Position numbers and translations under genes: made by a program | Assembly (NCBI GenBank): GCA_024695625.1 | Contig: JAILHV010000247.1 | Location: forward strand, 1-39,241 | Length of the DNA: 39,241 nucleotides | Direction: 5' to 3' | Source: Treponema sp. | Lineage (GTDB): Bacteria > Spirochaetota > Spirochaetia > Treponematales > Treponemataceae | Shown: positions 9,083 through 17,208 of the stretch, one piece after another | How the letters are laid out: each line of letters starts with the position of its first letter | Position numbering within the stretch: the stretch's first letter is position 1 | The notes under the pieces: generated by a model | Databases searched by the model: none | Seen by the model: the letters and a program-made list of their open reading frames with translations, nothing else | What the model was told of the DNA's origin: nothing

Positions 9083-10480
9083 TTAGCCTAAGTATTTTTC
9101 GCGGTAGATATTTCTTGCAACTTCCAAAAGGGTTTCCTTTTTGTTCATGGCTGGTGATTCAGTAACTGCTTCGAAAAGTTCCTTTAGGATTGCCCCCAAC
9201 TTTTTGCCGGCAGGAATGCCTTCTTTTATCAAGTCGCCGCCGTTTACCGCCAAATCTTTTAAACCCAACGCTTGTTTTTCTTCTATTACTTTGTCTATGC
9301 GGCCCCTTAACTCTGCAAGGCTAAGGTATGAAGGGCTTCCTTCTTGCAGTGGAACCCTGTGCATTCCGTAAATGTCTGCAAGGCGCAGCTGAACAAGGTC
9401 TTCAAAGTTTTCTATGCCAACCCTTATTATGAAACGCCTTACCGCTGCATCGCTCCAGCAGCTTTGGTAATAGAACATGTGTTCTTTTACGAGGTGGGAA
9501 ACCTTGTCAATTTCTTCGTTTGAAAATTTAAGGTGCTTCATTGCTTCCCGGGATTTTTTTGCACTTTCCGTTTCATGGCCATGAAAGTGTATTAGGGTAG
9601 AGCCGTCTGCAATTTTTTCTGTTGTGCGGCACTCTGGTTTTCCAATGTCGTGGAAAAATGCCGCTAGCCTTACCATAAGGTTTTCCCTGGGTGCTCCGTC
9701 GCATGCATAGAAGATATGGTCTGCCACATCAAATTCATGGAAGCCGCGGCCGTCGCTCTGTATGCAGCCCCGGCAAATCTTGAACTGGGGAATGAACATG
9801 TCCATGATTCCAGTCTCTTCCAGAAGGGACAGGCATACGCTGGGACTTCTTGTTTTTAGCATCTTGCAGAATTCATCGCGGAATCTTTCTACCGAAATTC
9901 CCTGCGTCTTCTTGAGGATTTCCGGTTCGCTGATTGCTTTCATTGTGCTTGGTTCAATTTTAAAGCCAAGCTGGCCTGCAAATCTTATTGCGCGGACAGG
10001 ACGGAGACCGTCTTCTGCAAAGCGTTCAAGTGCGGAACCTACCGTTCGGATTGTCTTATTTGCAATGTCATCGGTTCCTCCGTATGGGTCTATAAGCCTT
10101 CCGTCTTCAAGCGATGCGGCAATCGCGTTCATCGTAAAGTCGCGCCGGGAAAGGTCTTCTTCTATTGTTGCGGCGTATTCAACCTTGTCAGGATGCCTTC
10201 CATCTGAATAGGCTGATTCTGTGCGGAAAGTGGTGGTTTCTATTTCGCGTCCAAAGATGTGTATGGTTACGGTTCCGTGGGCTATTCCCGTGGGGATTAC
10301 CCTGCGGAATATGGACTGAACCTGTTCCGGAGTGGCGTCCGTTGCCAAGTCCCAGTCGCTTTCTTCTTTTTTCATTATGGCATCGCGAACGGCTCCGCCA
10401 ACCAGGTATGCCTTGAATCCGTGTTCAGAAAATATTTTTCCGACTTTGTGCAGGTCGGAGTGAATTTTTATGCAGTTCAT
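9083..10480 (-). CDS. cca: CCA tRNA nucleotidyltransferase with HD domain
   Basis: AYLVGGAVRDAIMKKEESDWDLATDATPEQV, RRDFTMNAIA, HD motif FFHDIGKP. Confidence 0.95.
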   Translation of the reverse strand: MNCIKIHSDLHKVGKIFSEHGFKAYLVGGAVRDAIMKKEESDWDLATDATPEQVQSIFRRVIPTGIAHGTVTIHIFGREIETTTFRTESAYSDGRHPDKVEYAATIEEDLSRRDFTMNAIAASLEDGRLIDPYGGTDDIANKTIRTVGSALERFAEDGLRPVRAIRFAGQLGFKIEPSTMKAISEPEILKKTQGISVERFRDEFCKMLKTRSPSVCLSLLEETGIMDMFIPQFKICRGCIQSDGRGFHEFDVADHIFYACDGAPRENLMVRLAAFFHDIGKPECRTTEKIADGSTLIHFHGHETESAKKSREAMKHLKFSNEEIDKVSHLVKEHMFYYQSCWSDAAVRRFIIRVGIENFEDLVQLRLADIYGMHRVPLQEGSPSYLSLAELRGRIDKVIEEKQALGLKDLAVNGGDLIKEGIPAGKKLGAILKELFEAVTESPAMNKKETLLEVARNIYREKYLG

Positions 10481-10508
10481 GTTATATTCATTGTATCACA
10501 AAAGGGGG

Positions 10509-11246
10509 ATGAATTCTATGGATTGTGAATATTCTGCAAAATCATGCACTGTAGTATTTGTCGGGGGAGAAGCCCCAAGGCCAGAAGAGGCAGAGGCTTT
10601 TTTTTCCGGAATCAGGTGTATTGGCAGCGTTATTGCTGCTGATTCAGGTCTGGACACCCTGGAAGGCTACCTTTCCTTTTTTGGGAATACAGGATTGGAT
10701 TTTTCCCCAAATCTTATAATAGGGGACATGGACAGTATTAGGGACAAGTCCCTGCTTAAAAAGTTTTCAGATGCAAAAGTTGAAGTCTTTCCGGGAGATA
10801 AGGATTTTACGGATACCGAGCTTGCCCTTATGAAGGCACACGATTTGGCTGGGGATGGTGAAAGTTTTATTGTTCTTATAGGAGGCAATGGCGGCAGGGC
10901 TGACCATTTTATTGGTATTCTTGACACTTTTTCCTTTGACTACAGGGCTGACTGCTGGCTATGCGGAAGCCAGGCGGTGTTTTTTCTGGGGCAGGGGAAA
11001 AGGCTTTTGGCAAGAGGCTTAAAAAAAGACGGCTATGTCTCGATTGCAAGAACCTCATCGTCTTTTGAGGGCGGAAGTATTGTTACGGATGGGCTTGAAT
11101 GGGTTCCCGATGCGGGTAAGAAGAAGGGGATGCCGAGTCTTAGCAACAGGGTGCATGATGAAAAAAAAGGACTTGCAAGTTTTTATGCAGAAGAAGGTGA
11201 TTTTCTTGTCTTTTTACCGCTGACAGCTGCTTTTGCATTGGCGTAG
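10509..11246 (+). CDS. thiamine pyrophosphokinase (thiamine diphosphokinase)
   Basis: IAADSGLDTLEGYL, LIIGDMDSIRD, FPGDKDFTDTELAL, GGNGGRADHF motifs. Start at 10509 or 10518; the ORF-track start at 10470 overlaps cca. Confidence 0.88.
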   Translation: MNSMDCEYSAKSCTVVFVGGEAPRPEEAEAFFSGIRCIGSVIAADSGLDTLEGYLSFFGNTGLDFSPNLIIGDMDSIRDKSLLKKFSDAKVEVFPGDKDFTDTELALMKAHDLAGDGESFIVLIGGNGGRADHFIGILDTFSFDYRADCWLCGSQAVFFLGQGKRLLARGLKKDGYVSIARTSSSFEGGSIVTDGLEWVPDAGKKKGMPSLSNRVHDEKKGLASFYAEEGDFLVFLPLTAAFALA

Positions 11247-11257
11247 CCCGAATAAAC

Positions 11258-11360
11258 CTACGCCGCCGTGGAGGGGCGCGAAGCGTTGCCGCAACAGCGG
11301 CAATGACCGTTAGGGAACCCCGCAAGGGCGGTGACGCAGAGGCATGTCCAGCCGAGTTAG
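11258..11360 (+). repeat. GC-rich dispersed hairpin element, copy B
   Basis: acgccgccgtggaggggcg ... perfect 7-bp hairpin TTGCCGC-aaca-GCGGCAA (11286-11303) ... ggaaccccgcaagggcggtgacg (11314-11336) ... tccagcc; same block order as copies A and C. Confidence 0.7.
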
Positions 11361-11411
11361 CCAAAAATTGAATGGTAGAGCTGTATGGGGTACCGTCCTA
11401 AAAACTGCCTT

Positions 11412-11789
11412 TCAGACATGAATACCTGTTGAAAGAATTGAGACTGTCCTTGCTATTAAAAAGACTACTGTTGAAAATATTGCTATAAGCGTATATAGTG
11501 TAAAAAAAATCCAGGCCCTTTTCCGCTTGTTGTAGATGAACTGGAATATGCTGATTGCAACCCCCGACAGTGACAGGATAAGGAGTGCTATTGAAATGAG
11601 GGCGCACAGAAGAAGGATGAAACGCTGGGTGCTGTCAAGAAAGACCTGGTAGTTGCCGCAGATGTAAAAAAAGAACATTGCTGCCAAATATGAGGAAAGG
11701 AAAAGCGTTGTCCTCCATACAAGCTTGAAGAGGAAGAAATTCTTACGAGTTTTTTTCTTTGCCGTCTTTTTCTTAGTCTTGTAATCCAT
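11412..11789 (-). CDS. small multi-pass membrane protein, unknown function
   Basis: 125-aa ORF with a Lys-rich N-terminus (MDYKTKKKTAKKKTRKN) and three hydrophobic segments. Confidence 0.7.
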   Translation of the reverse strand: MDYKTKKKTAKKKTRKNFFLFKLVWRTTLFLSSYLAAMFFFYICGNYQVFLDSTQRFILLLCALISIALLILSLSGVAISIFQFIYNKRKRAWIFFTLYTLIAIFSTVVFLIARTVSILSTGIHV

Positions 11790-11839
11790 GCTGCTTTAGA
11801 GTATACTATATTTTATTCAGAATTGCCACAGGTGGAAAG

Positions 11840-12670
11840 ATGAAAAAATTCTTTGCGAATTTAATTTTGATTTTAATGGCTTGTGCTGCCATTTTTTTTA
11901 TAGGCTGGGTACAGTTTTTGGTAAAGCCCGGATATTGCGGGGTTCTAACCAGCAAAACCAGCGGAATACACAAGGAAGCCCTTGTTTCCGGGAAGTTTGC
12001 ATGGCGCTGGGAAAAGCTTCTTCCAACAAATGCCCAGGTGCACCTTTTTTCGCTTTCCCCCTACAAGAGCCGGCAGACAGAGGCTGGAATCCTTCCTTCC
12101 GGGGAACTTTATGCCTCCAAGTTGGGCGGTAATGTTGATTTTTCATATAAGATGGACATGGAGATTTCGCTGGAGCTTTCGCCTGAGAAAATCCATGAAC
12201 TTTTTTCTGCGAATAAAATATCCTCTCAGGATGATTTGAATTCATGGTACAACTCAAAGGCCAAGCTTGTTTCCGCTGCGGTTGCAGATAGGGTTATAAA
12301 GCAAAAGAGCGCTGAATCTCCGCTTAAGAGTGTAGTTTTTTCTGATGCCGACCTTGCATCCCTTTCCGCTGAATTTTCCTCGGAGCTTGAGGGAGGGAAG
12401 ATTTCTTCTGTAGAGATTTCTTCTGCAAAGATTCCTGATTATGAGCTTTACGAAATGGCAAAGAATTCATATTCTGCCTACCAGAAGGAACTTGATGCAA
12501 AGCTTAAGGAGCTTGCTTCTGCCCAGGCCAAGACCCTTGCTGAAGAAAACCGCTCCATGCAGCAGTTGGAAAAATTTGCAAACCTCTTAAAAGAATACCC
12601 CCAGTTGGAAAGTCTTGCCAAGTCTGACAATTTTTCCCAGATAATAAATGCCCTGAATACGGCAAGGTAG
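11840..12670 (+). CDS. membrane-anchored SPFH/prohibitin-like protein
   Basis: N-terminal TM, then KPGYCGVLTSKTSGIHKEALVSGKFAWRWEKLLPTNAQVHLFSLSP and a C-terminal Ala/Lys/Glu-rich helix, resembling band-7 layout. Confidence 0.6.
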   Translation: MKKFFANLILILMACAAIFFIGWVQFLVKPGYCGVLTSKTSGIHKEALVSGKFAWRWEKLLPTNAQVHLFSLSPYKSRQTEAGILPSGELYASKLGGNVDFSYKMDMEISLELSPEKIHELFSANKISSQDDLNSWYNSKAKLVSAAVADRVIKQKSAESPLKSVVFSDADLASLSAEFSSELEGGKISSVEISSAKIPDYELYEMAKNSYSAYQKELDAKLKELASAQAKTLAEENRSMQQLEKFANLLKEYPQLESLAKSDNFSQIINALNTAR

Positions 12671-12677
12671 GAATTTT

Positions 12678-13067
12678 ATGGATGGAAAAAGGTTGTACTG
12701 CATTCGGGGGGCAGTTTGCTGCGAGAATACAAAGGAATCGATACAGGAAAACGTGGGGATTCTGTGCACCAAAGTCTTTAGGGAAAACGGCATATCTGCA
12801 GAAAGTCTCGTGAACATACAGTTTACGGTTACACCTGATCTTGACGCGCTTAACCCGGCAACGGCACTTAGGCATTATGATACCGGGGTGGACACTTCCT
12901 CCGTTCCGCTTATGTGCTCTCAGGAACCTGTCGTTAGGAATATGCTGCCAAAGGTCATCCGCCTTATGGTTACGGCCTATCTTCCCGAAAGTACTGCTGT
13001 TGTGCCTTCATATCTTAACGGAGCTCAGGTTTTGAGGCCCGATTTAGGCAGGGGAAGCTCTGTATGA
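12678..13067 (+). CDS. aroH: chorismate mutase, AroH family
   Basis: RLYCIRGAVCCENTKESIQENV, IQFTVTPDLDALNPATALRH, VPLMCSQEPVV, IRLMVTAYLP; AroH-type fold. Confidence 0.88.
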   Translation: MDGKRLYCIRGAVCCENTKESIQENVGILCTKVFRENGISAESLVNIQFTVTPDLDALNPATALRHYDTGVDTSSVPLMCSQEPVVRNMLPKVIRLMVTAYLPESTAVVPSYLNGAQVLRPDLGRGSSV

Positions 13068-14650
13068 ACATTTGGGTTGTGTCCAGGGAATACGCGGGTA
13101 TAGCGGAGGCTGGTGGCGTAAAGAATGTTGCCTGTTCCCTTTCCGAAAGCCTTGCAAAGGCTGGTCATTCCGTTACTCTTTTTATTCCTCTTTACGGATG
13201 CACGGATTTGTCATGTGTGAGTGATTTTACATGTTTTTTTCACAGGCCGGTCACTATAACAATTTGTGGTAGGGAGATGACTGTTTCCTTTAGCGCGGGT
13301 AAGATGAACGGGGTGAACATTGTTTTTATAGGCAACAGGGCTTTCTCTGAGAAAAAAGCTGTTTACACCTATACCAGGGAAGAGGAGGCTGTAAATCCCT
13401 GCCACTGCCACGGGGAAGGTCATGAGGATGCAATGTTCCTTAATTCCCTCTTCCAAAAGACCGTTGCATACTACGGAACAACATGCTCTAAGGAAGAAAT
13501 ACCGGACATAATTCACTGCCAGGATGCACCGGCGGCTTTGGTTCCTGTTTTTGTTGACTATCTAAAGCGGACGGACAAGGCCATGAAGTCTTTCTACAGG
13601 AATACAAAGTGCCTGGTTACGATACACAATGCTGGGCCCGGCTACCACCATGAGTTTTGTTCTTTGCAGGATGCCGTGGATATTACCTGCATACCGGTTT
13701 CCTATTTTGAGAAGGCCATGAATGGAAGCTGTTGTGAGCCTTTTCTTGCCGCTGCGGCTTGCGGTGCTTCTATAACGACTGTTTCGACAGAATATGCCAT
13801 GGAAATCTTGGAGGGAAAGACGGAAACCGCTGGCCTAAGGGAAGGCTTTTTGCGCCTTAAGACGGGTATAACCGGCATAACTAACGGAATTGACATTGGA
13901 CGATATGATCCTTCCGATACTAAAAAATCGCTTTTGCCCTATCCCTTTAGTCCGGAAAAAATGGATTTTGAAGGAAAGAAAAAGTGCCTTGACTATTTGC
14001 TTTCTCATTACGCATCCCTTGCTTCTTCCAAAAAGCAGGCTGTGGCAGGTATAGAGCAGTACGGATACATAGAGAGAAAGAAGAACGAGGATCCTGTATA
14101 CATAGCCTTCCACGGAAGAATTGTTTCCCAGAAAGGAATTTCTGTCCTTGCCAAAGCTGCCGACATGCTTTTGCAGAGAAAGCTTCCTGTAAAATTTATA
14201 TTCATTGGTCAGGGGCAGCCGGATCTTGAAAGGGAACTGCTGCAAGTTGCGCTAAAGTATGAGGGTGACTGCGTATTCTTTAGGGGGTATGACAGGGCTC
14301 TTTCCAGGCTTTGTGTTGCCGCCTGCAATTTTGCGGTTTTCCCAAGCTTCTTTGAACCATGCGGTCTTGAGGATTTTATTGCCCAGGTTTACGGAACACT
14401 TCCTGTTGCCCATGCGACTGGTGGCCTATGCAAGATAATAAGTGAAGAGACTGGCTTTTTGTACAGGGACAACACTCCTTCCGTTCTTGCCGACATGCTG
14501 TATTCTCTTGTAAAGATTATGGACAGGGCGGGAAGGGACATATTCAGCAGCATGGTTTGCTATACCGCCTCTTATGTGCGTGAAAACTATTCCTGGCAGA
14601 AGGTTGCCCAGAAATACGCGGAGCTTTACGCTTCTCTGACCGGAGAATGA
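13064..14650 (+). CDS. glgA: glycogen/starch synthase-like glycosyltransferase (GT5)
   Basis: MNIWVVSREYAGIAEAGGVKNVACSLSESLAKAGHSVTLFIPLYG, TTVSTEYAMEIL, GITNGIDIGRYDP, HGRIVSQKG, FFEPCGLEDFIAQVYGTLPVAHATGGL. Confidence 0.85.
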   Translation: MNIWVVSREYAGIAEAGGVKNVACSLSESLAKAGHSVTLFIPLYGCTDLSCVSDFTCFFHRPVTITICGREMTVSFSAGKMNGVNIVFIGNRAFSEKKAVYTYTREEEAVNPCHCHGEGHEDAMFLNSLFQKTVAYYGTTCSKEEIPDIIHCQDAPAALVPVFVDYLKRTDKAMKSFYRNTKCLVTIHNAGPGYHHEFCSLQDAVDITCIPVSYFEKAMNGSCCEPFLAAAACGASITTVSTEYAMEILEGKTETAGLREGFLRLKTGITGITNGIDIGRYDPSDTKKSLLPYPFSPEKMDFEGKKKCLDYLLSHYASLASSKKQAVAGIEQYGYIERKKNEDPVYIAFHGRIVSQKGISVLAKAADMLLQRKLPVKFIFIGQGQPDLERELLQVALKYEGDCVFFRGYDRALSRLCVAACNFAVFPSFFEPCGLEDFIAQVYGTLPVAHATGGLCKIISEETGFLYRDNTPSVLADMLYSLVKIMDRAGRDIFSSMVCYTASYVRENYSWQKVAQKYAELYASLTGE

Positions 14651-14718
14651 GCTGATTCGCTCCGAAAGGGTATTTTTGAATTTTTTCAAAATAAAATAAA
14701 AAAAATGAATTAACCCTA

Positions 14719-14747
14719 TTGACATGATTGGTGATTTGTCATAAAAT
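14719..14747 (+). promoter_or_regulatory. sigma-70 promoter for the tRNA-Thr/tRNA-Tyr unit
   Basis: TTGACA (14719-14724), 17-nt spacer, TAAAAT (14742-14747). Confidence 0.75.
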
Positions 14748-14793
14748 ACCATCATTCAGTTAGCACTTAGCGAAAGTTAAATGCAGTGAATAT

Positions 14794-14866
14794 GCCGCTA
14801 TAGCTCAGTTGGTAGAGCACGTGATTTGTAATCTCGGGGTCCAAGGTTCGAGTCCCTGTGGCGGCT
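14794..14866 (+). tRNA. tRNA-Thr (anticodon TGT)
   Basis: Cloverleaf GCCGCTA/TGGCGGC acceptor, GCTC..GAGC D-stem, loop TTTGTAA with anticodon TGT, TTCGAGT T-loop; CCA not encoded. Confidence 0.93.
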
Positions 14867-14889
14867 TAGTTCGGGATTTTCCTGAACAT

Positions 14890-14971
14890 GGGGAGTTTCC
14901 CGAGTGGTCAAAGGGGGCAGACTGTAAATCTGTTGGCTCGTCCTTCGTAGGTTCGAATCCTTCACTCCCCA
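14890..14971 (+). tRNA. tRNA-Tyr (anticodon GTA)
   Basis: GGGGAGT...ACTCCCC acceptor, anticodon loop CTGTAAA, long variable arm, TTCGAAT T-loop; CCA not encoded. Confidence 0.95.
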
Positions 14972-14988
14972 TCACTTAAGATGCAGAA

Positions 14989-15026
14989 ACCGCAGGTTGA
15001 ATGTAAACCCTGCGGCTTTTTTTTTT
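14989..15026 (+). terminator. Rho-independent terminator of the tRNA unit
   Basis: CCGCAGG...CCTGCGG stem followed by a long T-run (ctttttttttt). Confidence 0.9.
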
Positions 15027-15143
15027 GCGCAAAAAATATTTTTTTAGGTTGCTAAAAATATCTTAATGGTTTAATATATTAGGATAGCGGGGGATTAACT
15101 ACGCATAACTAAAACGTGAAAGGCAAATAGTGGGGATTTTATA

Positions 15144-16088
15144 GTGAACGTTCATTTTTGGGGGGTCAGAGGCTCCTTGCCAACACCCTTAACTTCGGAG
15201 CAGGTTCAGGCTAAGATTGCGGCAGTTGTTGAGCGCATAACACCAAAGGACATTCAGGACGAGGATAGCCGCACCCGCTTCTTGGCATCACTTCCGCCTT
15301 GGCTTTTTGGAACTGTAGGTGGAAATACGGCCTGTGTTGAACTTACTGCAAACAATGGCACCAGGTTTATCATTGACTGTGGTTCTGGACTTCGCGAATT
15401 TGCTGTAAACGGAACTCCTTCTCCAGACAATCACTACAATATCCTTATGTCGCACTTCCACTGGGATCATATTCAGGGAATTCCTTTCTTTGGACCGATT
15501 TTTAATCCGAATGCAACGATTGATTTTTATTCAACCTTTCCTGCTGCAGAGCGCATACTTGCAAACCAGAACTGTCTGCCTTACTTTCCGCGGAACGGTG
15601 AGTGGGAAAAGGTTGGCAAGCAGTTCCGCTTTCATCTTATAAAGGAAGGTGAGCCTTTTGAAATTGGCGGCATAAAAATCAACACTAAAAAGATGAAGCA
15701 TCCTGGTAATTCCTATTCCTATTCATTTGAGGAAAACGGAAAGAAATTCATCTATGCCACAGACGTTGAACTTGAGCCGTCCGACTACGACAAGAATATT
15801 GCCAAGAACCATTTCTTTGAAAATGCCGACGTGCTTATCCTGGACAGCCAGTATACAGGGGACGAGGCCATTGCAAAGGCAAACTGGGGGCACAACATAT
15901 TCTGCTATGCCGTAGACTTTGCGAATACATGGAATGTAAAGAAACTTTTCCTCTTTCATCACGAGCCTACTTACAGCGACAAAAAAATATATTCCGTCCT
16001 GCAGGCAGCCCGCTGGTATGAAGAATATTCATCTTCCAAGCAGCTGGAAATTTATCTGGCGGTGGAAGGTCAGGACATAGAAATCTAA
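15144..16088 (+). CDS. MBL-fold metallohydrolase (PhnP/cAMP phosphodiesterase-like)
   Basis: GTG start; MNVHFWGVRGSLPTP, GGNTACVEL, SHFHWDHIQGIPFF metal-binding motif. Confidence 0.88.
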   Translation: MNVHFWGVRGSLPTPLTSEQVQAKIAAVVERITPKDIQDEDSRTRFLASLPPWLFGTVGGNTACVELTANNGTRFIIDCGSGLREFAVNGTPSPDNHYNILMSHFHWDHIQGIPFFGPIFNPNATIDFYSTFPAAERILANQNCLPYFPRNGEWEKVGKQFRFHLIKEGEPFEIGGIKINTKKMKHPGNSYSYSFEENGKKFIYATDVELEPSDYDKNIAKNHFFENADVLILDSQYTGDEAIAKANWGHNIFCYAVDFANTWNVKKLFLFHHEPTYSDKKIYSVLQAARWYEEYSSSKQLEIYLAVEGQDIEI

Positions 16089-16107
16089 CGTTGGGATTCA
16101 GCAAAAA

Positions 16108-17187
16108 ATGAAAAATAAAGAAAAAAAATCATCATCACAAAAAAAAGTTCCGCTTGCAGTTGTAATTTTGTGCTGGCTTTTTGCGGCTGTGGCAGTTGTT
16201 CTGCTTGCTCTTGTTTCCGTTTGCATTTATTCAACAGGGCCTGTAACCCGCAATCCACGGGAAGAGGTTTCCTGCGAGCTTAAGATTCATTCCGGCACTA
16301 GCGTAAGCCATGTTGCTTCCGAGCTTAAGGAAAAAGGAATGATACGCTCTGCAAAGGCCTTTTATTATGCGGCTAGGTTCAATGCTTTTGACAGGGAAAA
16401 GGCCTTTAACCTTAGGAGCGGAACCTATACTGTAAAAAATACGATGCCCCTTAGGGAAATTTATGAGCTGGTTCAGACCGGTACTCCAGAGTACGCTGTT
16501 GTAAGCATACCGGAGGGGCTGACTCTTTCCAAGACTGCTGCCCTTGTTGCCCAGAGCGGAATCTGTACAAAAGAAGAATACCTTGAATCAAGCCATTCTG
16601 CCGAGCTTCTTAAGAAATACAATATTCCGGCCTCATCTTTCGAGGGCTATCTTTTCCCGGATACATACTACTTTAACAAGGAAATGGATGCGGACGGAAT
16701 TCTTTGCCAGATGGCGGACAATTTCTTTGAAAAGACTGCTTCTATAAGCGGTTTTGAAGGGAAGTCTGCTGACGAGGTATTTAGAATCATAACGCTTGCT
16801 TCCATTGTGGAAAGGGAATACCGGGTTGCATCCGAGGCTCCGTCTATTGCGGGTGTGTTTACAAACCGCCTCAAGAACGATATTGGCCTTGAATCCTGTG
16901 CCACCGTTGAGTACGTGATTACGGAAATTCAGCACAAGCCCCATCCAAAGAGAATTTTCTATGCTGATTTGGAGATAGACAGCCCTTACAATACATACAA
17001 GTATGCGGGTCTTCCGCCGGGACCAATTTCAAACCCGGGAACAGTTTCCCTTTCGGCAGCTGCTTCCCCAGAGGAAAATGAATACTTCTACTTTGTGCTT
17101 AACGATCCGGACAAGGGAACCCACACGTTCAGCCGTACCTTGAGCGAGCACAACAAAGCGGCTCAGGTGCTCTACACAAAAAGATAG
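16108..17187 (+). CDS. mltG: endolytic transglycosylase MltG (YceG-like)
   Basis: N-terminal TM; PEGLTLSKTA, EGYLFPDTYYF, ASIVEREYRVASEAPSIAGVFTNRL, YNTYKYAGLPPGPISNPG motifs. Confidence 0.95.
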   Translation: MKNKEKKSSSQKKVPLAVVILCWLFAAVAVVLLALVSVCIYSTGPVTRNPREEVSCELKIHSGTSVSHVASELKEKGMIRSAKAFYYAARFNAFDREKAFNLRSGTYTVKNTMPLREIYELVQTGTPEYAVVSIPEGLTLSKTAALVAQSGICTKEEYLESSHSAELLKKYNIPASSFEGYLFPDTYYFNKEMDADGILCQMADNFFEKTASISGFEGKSADEVFRIITLASIVEREYRVASEAPSIAGVFTNRLKNDIGLESCATVEYVITEIQHKPHPKRIFYADLEIDSPYNTYKYAGLPPGPISNPGTVSLSAAASPEENEYFYFVLNDPDKGTHTFSRTLSEHNKAAQVLYTKR

Positions 17188-17208
17188 GCTGTGCAGGGCT
17201 AAAGACCA

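Noticed and set aside
14760-14768. TTAGCACTT resembling half of a CIRCE (HrcA) operator
   Set aside because: The required inverted half GAGTGCTAA after 9 nt is absent; it lies just upstream of tRNA-Thr.
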